Origin: Candidatus Bipolaricaulis sp.
GTDB taxonomy: Bacteria > Bipolaricaulota > Bipolaricaulia > Bipolaricaulales > Bipolaricaulaceae
Assembly: GCA_020062805.1 (NCBI GenBank)
Contig: JAGUVP010000156.1
Coordinates: 1-10,107, forward strand
Reading direction: 5' to 3'
DNA: 10,107 nucleotides
Part shown: positions 6,751 to 10,107 of the stretch, in pieces
Layout of the letters: each line of letters begins with the position of its first letter
How positions within the stretch are numbered: position 1 is the first letter of the stretch
Translations under genes and position numbers: made by a program
The notes under the pieces: model-generated
What the model saw: the letters and a program-made list of their open reading frames with translations, nothing else
What the model was told of the DNA's origin: nothing
Database searches by the model: none

Positions 6751-9001
6751 ACATCCCCCTTACGAGGTCAGCAATCTCGTAGTCTATTCGAAGCGGATCT
6801 GCCTTCTCAATCAGGACATCTTCGAATCTGTCCACGACAGCTTCATTGATGGCTTCGATTGCTGCATCGGGGAGCAAGTTGACCTCGCGACACATCTCAG
6901 CCCATCGTTCAGCCGGAATCCGCCCACAGCGAAGAAGCTCCAGAACCAATCTGAGGTGTGCATCATCGAAGATCTCGTCGTCTCGGTCGTCCTCATCCTT
7001 ATCCCCTGTCTCAAGCTCCGCCTGAGGCTCATCCTCAGAGAAGACGTGTTCGAGCAACGCTAGAACAGATTCAGACTCCTTTCGCTTCCTCCGAATGCTC
7101 TCCTCGTCCAGGACGATCACGCCACCCTCGGTGACCGTCTCCGGCGGGAGCTTGTACGAGGGGGACGCTTTGAGAGCCTTTCGAACAATCACTGGCTCTT
7201 TCCCAGACACGCCACTCCTGCCCCCCATGAGTTCGTGTATCTCAGAGTGCACGGATTCCGGGGGCAACTCGAGAACGCTGTAGATCTTCTGCAGTGCCTT
7301 GACCTCTTCCTGCGTAATGCGACCGTCGGCTGCAGCCACAAGGAGTACATACTGCGCAATCTCCTGTCTCTGTGACTCGCTTAGCCCCGACACGGCACCT
7401 CTCAGTGACTGAACTGCAGGCGTGCTGTGCAGCAGGATTCGAAGCCGGGCCTCAAGGCGGTTCCTCTCGGCAACACTCAGACCCGAGAACCGCCTTGATA
7501 TGACTTCCAGTTTGGCTACGTCTACATCGTCGGTGGAGCTGACCATGACGGCGAACGGCAGAAACGCGGCACAAGCTCTGAATTCGGGTGACAGCTTAGC
7601 TTCTGGCGCCCACTCCTGTCTGAATACGCAGACGGTGCTGGTGAGATCGGGAACCTTGCCGCCATACGCAGGGTCTGGCTCGACTCCGAAACCAAGCTTG
7701 CCAAGCAGAAGAGAAGTAAGTTCCCACTTCTTCCGGGTCAGTTCTTGTGGACTGCCTCCCTCAAGCTCAGACACAAGTTCGCCTGCTACTGTCTCGCGCA
7801 GGGCTGCGTCGCCGAGAAGCTCGTGTAGCCACTCACGAACGTGCGACACAGCACCAGATGGAGCCGCTTCTAGGAGTTCCTTGGGCAGCAATGCTTGCAC
7901 GTACTCCTTCATTGAAGGAGCAGCCTTCCTTCCCAATGCACGGCTGTACTCATCCAGCGCGTCAGTGCACTCCTCCACTAGTGCGCGCAGTTTCTCGGTG
8001 GGCCGCTTCAACACCGTGACATCAGGCAGTTGTGTGGGAAGCCGGAACGGTCGACTCAGAATCGCGGAGCTGGCCGGCACGTACTCAATCCGGACCGGGG
8101 TCTTGTTTGGAGCGACGGTCATTCCCGTCCCATACTTCTTCGAGTAGACGGCCAAGAAGAGAGACTCGAATTCCAACTTGCATCTTCGCGCCGGTGTCCG
8201 GAGGCTGATTGACGGGCTACTGTATGCCCATTGAAGGGCCCACCGCCCAGGAATTGGATCCCCTGCAACCGAGAACTGCCCCAGCCCTAGCTTCACTTCG
8301 ACGGGGACATCCCAGCGACCAGAGAGAGTGAAACGAAGCTCTACACGCTTCCTCATCAGAACAGCCTTACTGCACGCGAGCAAGCCGAGGAAGTTCCCTG
8401 TGTAGGCCTGGAATGAACCGCTCTCCTGGTAGAGCTCTCTCAGCCGCTCGACCTCGTCTGCTATGAGATCGAGTTCCTCGGTCCATGCGCCGCGACCAAT
8501 CAGTTCGTCAATGGCTCGCCTTTCCAGACCGTAGAAGAAGATAAACAGGTAGCCTGCATCAACGTTCGGAGCCTTCCTCCCGCCGGCAAGCCATTGCAGG
8601 TAACCTGCCCGATGACTCGGCGAAAGCTCCGAGTAGGTGGGCCAATAGCCGATGTCGCCCACTGTACGCGGTGCATGATTGTTTGCTCGTAGCCTTGTGT
8701 TGATGAGAGAAGGGTCACTCCACTTCCCCGATGACCCAGGCTCGTAATCAGCTACGTATACGAAGCCCGCTGAGATCGAGTACCCCGCGACTTCGAGTGT
8801 ATTCTCAGGGAGCAACCATCTGGCATCGCTACCTCGCTCCCTCTTCGTTGGCGCATGTGAGTAGCTCGTACGAATAGTGATCGTTGGAAAATCATCATCC
8901 CGCCCGCTGCGCTGTGCCCGCGCTTGCTCCTCCCGCTTCTGGGCGGACTTCCACAGGAAGTAGCCAGCGCCAACCACGATCACAACGATCCAGAACCACA
9001 T
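6743..9001 (-). CDS. sngA: Membrane-anchored TerB_N/TerB/TerB_C protein, Shango SngA-like
   Basis: A 752-residue multidomain protein. Residues 1-17 form one hydrophobic segment (WFWIVVIVVGAGYFLW) followed by KSAQKREEQARAQR, consistent with a single N-terminal membrane anchor and a cytoplasmic body. Residues about 70-285 match the TerB_N domain, with the typical IGYWPTYSELSP and YLQWLAGGR (118-141) and YLFIFFYGLERR (151-162). Residues about 535-592 are a TerB domain: LLVAAADGRITQEEVKAL, with acidic positions of the kind proposed to bind metal. The C-terminal part (about 600-752), with an Asp/Glu-rich run at 664-680, fits TerB_C. Comparative work on Ter proteins linked TerB_N/TerB_C proteins to ATPase and helicase partners and DNA processing; in Shango the TerB-like protein is SngA. 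No good ribosome binding site precedes ATG 9001, and a short ORF ends 7 bp upstream, suggesting coupled translation. Domain calls are confident; the molecular role is not known. Confidence 0.9.
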   Translation of the reverse strand: MWFWIVVIVVGAGYFLWKSAQKREEQARAQRSGRDDDFPTITIRTSYSHAPTKRERGSDARWLLPENTLEVAGYSISAGFVYVADYEPGSSGKWSDPSLINTRLRANNHAPRTVGDIGYWPTYSELSPSHRAGYLQWLAGGRKAPNVDAGYLFIFFYGLERRAIDELIGRGAWTEELDLIADEVERLRELYQESGSFQAYTGNFLGLLACSKAVLMRKRVELRFTLSGRWDVPVEVKLGLGQFSVAGDPIPGRWALQWAYSSPSISLRTPARRCKLEFESLFLAVYSKKYGTGMTVAPNKTPVRIEYVPASSAILSRPFRLPTQLPDVTVLKRPTEKLRALVEECTDALDEYSRALGRKAAPSMKEYVQALLPKELLEAAPSGAVSHVREWLHELLGDAALRETVAGELVSELEGGSPQELTRKKWELTSLLLGKLGFGVEPDPAYGGKVPDLTSTVCVFRQEWAPEAKLSPEFRACAAFLPFAVMVSSTDDVDVAKLEVISRRFSGLSVAERNRLEARLRILLHSTPAVQSLRGAVSGLSESQRQEIAQYVLLVAAADGRITQEEVKALQKIYSVLELPPESVHSEIHELMGGRSGVSGKEPVIVRKALKASPSYKLPPETVTEGGVIVLDEESIRRKRKESESVLALLEHVFSEDEPQAELETGDKDEDDRDDEIFDDAHLRLVLELLRCGRIPAERWAEMCREVNLLPDAAIEAINEAVVDRFEDVLIEKADPLRIDYEIADLVRGMYE
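6755..6761 (-). promoter_or_regulatory. Shine-Dalgarno AAGGGGG for sngB inside the end of sngA
   Basis: AAGGGGG lies 4 nt before the sngB ATG (6750) and is part of the last codons of sngA (VRGMYE). It fixes the sngB start and shows that sngB can be initiated on its own, while the 8-bp overlap also allows re-initiation after sngA. Confidence 0.75.
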
Positions 9002-9008
9002 GATAGCG

Positions 9009-9248
9009 TCAGCTTCGCTGCTCTGGCTGCTTCTTGTGCTTCTCTAGCATTGCCTTTGCCTCCTCCGGACACTCAGCAACTGCCTTGTTCCAAGCGCCTT
9101 GCCCGTGCTGCTGTCTAGCGAATCGTTCGAGGATCCCAACCTCACGAGCGAAGTCCTTCTGCTCCCGGCAGAGTTTGGCAGCCTCCTCGTAGTACCACAG
9201 AGCAACTCCCTGGACTTGCCCCGGTCTGGTGGGCCCGTGATTCCCCAC
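9009..9248 (-). CDS. Short hypothetical protein (up to 79 aa) at the head of the sng operon, 5' end possibly frameshifted
   Basis: This frame ends 7 bp before sngA and encodes ALWYYEEAAKLCREQKDF, EVGILERFARQQHGQG and then KAVAECPEEAKAMLEKHKKQ. The alpha-helical, charged, TPR-like pattern looks truly coding; I do not recognise a family. The only in-frame start is GTG 9248, without a ribosome binding site, after an upstream in-frame stop at 9263-9261. A better start, ATG 9264 with GGGAGG and AGGAC upstream, opens a different frame beginning MTAEPSGESRAHQTG, which overlaps the first part of this ORF. A one-base shift somewhere near 9190-9240 would join the two into one protein of about 84 residues. 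So this is either a short gene with a weak start, a gene broken by a recent indel or sequencing error, or the tail of a lost longer gene. Its position suggests co-transcription with sngABC. Confidence 0.55.
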   Translation of the reverse strand: MGNHGPTRPGQVQGVALWYYEEAAKLCREQKDFAREVGILERFARQQHGQGAWNKAVAECPEEAKAMLEKHKKQPEQRS

Positions 9249-9298
9249 TCGGCTCAGCCGTCATGTCCTGAAGCCTCCCTACTGAATCTGGCGAAGCC

Positions 9299-9327
9299 AG
9301 TATAGCGGCTCTCGGCCTGCGTGACCT
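9299..9327 (-). promoter_or_regulatory. Candidate promoter for the sng operon
   Basis: On the minus strand TATACT (9304-9299) is a good -10 match. It lies about 35 bp before ATG 9264 and its GGGAGG/AGGA ribosome binding region. The -35 region is poor (AGGTCA at 9327-9322 with 17-bp spacing). A short stem CTGGC-TTC-GCCAG (9300-9288) begins right at the -10 box and could be part of the leader or an operator. Confidence 0.3.
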
Positions 9328-9721
9328 CGTTGGCGCTGCTCTCGACACCTCCCCCGAGTCCTCTTAGAGGGCACGGGGGGCAGCAATGCCCCAACGCGCC
9401 GGAGCGCCAGCATTCAAGCTTCCCTCATCCCCGAGGCCCACACCCTGTCCTCGTGCCCACTATGCAGGTTGTGTCCGGAGGGTGGCAGCCCCGCGGTGCG
9501 CGCGCCGCACCTCTGCCGGAGGGCTTGTGCTCGCCGCTGCTTGTCCACCTCCATCACCACCTGGCACCATGCGTCCACACGCTCGCCCGGGGGACTTGTT
9601 CCGCGCGGAGGTCACCATCCCTGAGAGTGTCCACCGGAGCCGGTCCCTCTCGTCCCCGTTCATGGGTAGTAGCATGGGTCCACCGCTCGCAGCAGGCATC
9701 TAGGAGAGGCTGCCTGCAGGG

Positions 9722-9733
9722 CTGACCGGTCAG
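9722..9733. promoter_or_regulatory. 12-bp palindrome CTGACCGGTCAG
   Basis: Perfect 12-bp palindrome followed by GTTAATACC, within the gene-free spacer. It could be a protein binding site, but nothing nearby identifies a regulated gene, and short perfect palindromes arise by chance. Confidence 0.2.
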
Positions 9734-9926
9734 GTTAATACCCTCTCTGCTGTGCACATCCTTCGTACCAGGTCTTGGCTCTCAACTCGGATCGATCTCA
9801 AGGGGCGGCTATGGCTCCCATGGGCGTGGCAGCTCAGCAGACCGAGTACGCGGGCCTGAGGTGTGGGTGCGCTCTGCGTATCCGTAGCCACTCGGGGACC
9901 GCTGTACCCGACCCCGCATCGTTTCT

Positions 9927-9937
9927 CTCAGTACAGA
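9927..9937. repeat. 11-bp direct repeat CTCAGTACAGA, copy 1
   Basis: Identical to 9989-9999, 62 bp away. Copy 2 contains the stop codon and last sense codon of the minus-strand gene at the right edge, so copy 1 may be a duplicated gene end. Confidence 0.5.
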
Positions 9938-9988
9938 GCAGCCTCGCGGTGGCCTACTGGCAGAGCAAGGCCACGTCTGCAGCTTTGA

Positions 9989-9999
9989 CTCAGTACAGA
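9989..9999. repeat. 11-bp direct repeat CTCAGTACAGA, copy 2
   Basis: Second copy, overlapping the 3' end of the partial gene at 9990-10107. It could be an attachment-site-like target of the adjacent accessory segment, though 11 bp is short enough for chance. Confidence 0.5.
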
Positions 10000-10107
10000 C
10001 TCTGGGCGAGCTCCAGGTACCGGCAGAACGCGTTGGCGAGCCGCATCTGCCGCGGGGTGCGGCACTCGGGCTCGAACAGCCGCGGGCTGGCCACCAACAC
10101 GCACGCG
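9990..10107 (-). CDS. C-terminal 38 residues of an unidentified protein, 5' part outside the window
   Basis: The minus-strand frame enters from the right edge and stops at TGA 9992-9990. It encodes LVASPRLFEPECRTPRQ and then RLANAFCRYLELAQSLY. The GC-rich third codon positions and ordered sequence look coding and resemble the hdrA side more than the sng genes in composition. Too little is visible to name a family. It probably marks the return to core genome right of the defence segment. Confidence 0.6.
   Translation of the reverse strand, partial: ACVLVASPRLFEPECRTPRQMRLANAFCRYLELAQSLY

Larger units (their letters stand above)
9305..9989. other. No supported gene; GC-rich spacer with small inverted repeats
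   Basis: The frames here are low-complexity (Pro, Arg, Ser, His-rich) on both strands, with none protein-like enough to call. Small symmetrical elements occur: a GGTGCG/CGCACC stem (9495-9511) inside GGCAG/CTGCC (9484-9488, 9513-9517), and the palindrome CTGACCGGTCAG (9722-9733) next to the AT-rich GTTAATACC. A gene remnant too decayed to read is possible. Confidence 0.6.

Noticed and set aside
6743..9001. The TerB protein as a tellurite-resistance determinant
   Set aside because: No terA, terC, terD, terE or terZ genes are present; the partners are a DUF2791 ATPase and a helicase, pointing to the defence-associated TerB_N/TerB_C family.
9721..9960. Possible tRNA or other attachment-site RNA gene near the right edge
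   Set aside because: No cloverleaf or T-loop consensus (GGTTCGAATCC-like) was found on either strand.
9305..9989. 134- and 105-codon plus-strand frames and 79- and 67-codon minus-strand frames
   Set aside because: Low-complexity composition, mutual overlap and no start signals; no frame stands out as coding.

Overview
The window reads almost entirely on the minus strand and has three parts. The left part (about 1-2240) is GC-rich core metabolism of an anaerobe. It holds the gamma subunit of a 2-oxoacid:ferredoxin oxidoreductase (korC), followed by a heterodisulfide reductase subunit A homologue (hdrA) whose 3' end runs off the left edge. A 161-bp array of degenerate 7-bp repeats fills the korC-hdrA junction and enters both reading frames. 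Hdr and Kor proteins together suggest an anaerobic bacterium or archaeon with ferredoxin-linked, possibly electron-bifurcating metabolism. I cannot name a phylum from the sequence.

The middle-left stretch (about 2235-3215) is a gene-poor junction. It contains a 58-codon ORF preceded by an ordered set of four TGAGTA/TACTCA half-sites around a perfect 22-bp palindrome, two copies of a 31-bp direct repeat, and several hairpins. It looks like the scarred edge of an accessory insertion.

The centre (3216-9264) is a compact three-gene operon transcribed right to left: a membrane-anchored TerB_N/TerB/TerB_C protein (752 aa), a DUF2791/BrxD-type P-loop ATPase (441 aa) and a superfamily 2 DEAD/DEAH helicase (744 aa). 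The genes overlap by 8 and 26 bp. This composition and order match the Shango anti-phage system (SngA TerB-like, SngB ATPase, SngC helicase). The ATPase/helicase pair also resembles BrxD/BrxHI of type 2 BREX. A short ORF (79 codons, possibly frameshifted at its 5' end) sits 7 bp ahead of sngA and may be an extra component. By eye the operon is less GC-rich than the hdrA/korC part, which fits horizontal acquisition.

The right part (about 9305-9989) has no gene I can support. At the right edge the last 38 codons of another GC-rich minus-strand gene are visible. No tRNA, rRNA, CRISPR array or intact transposase was seen.
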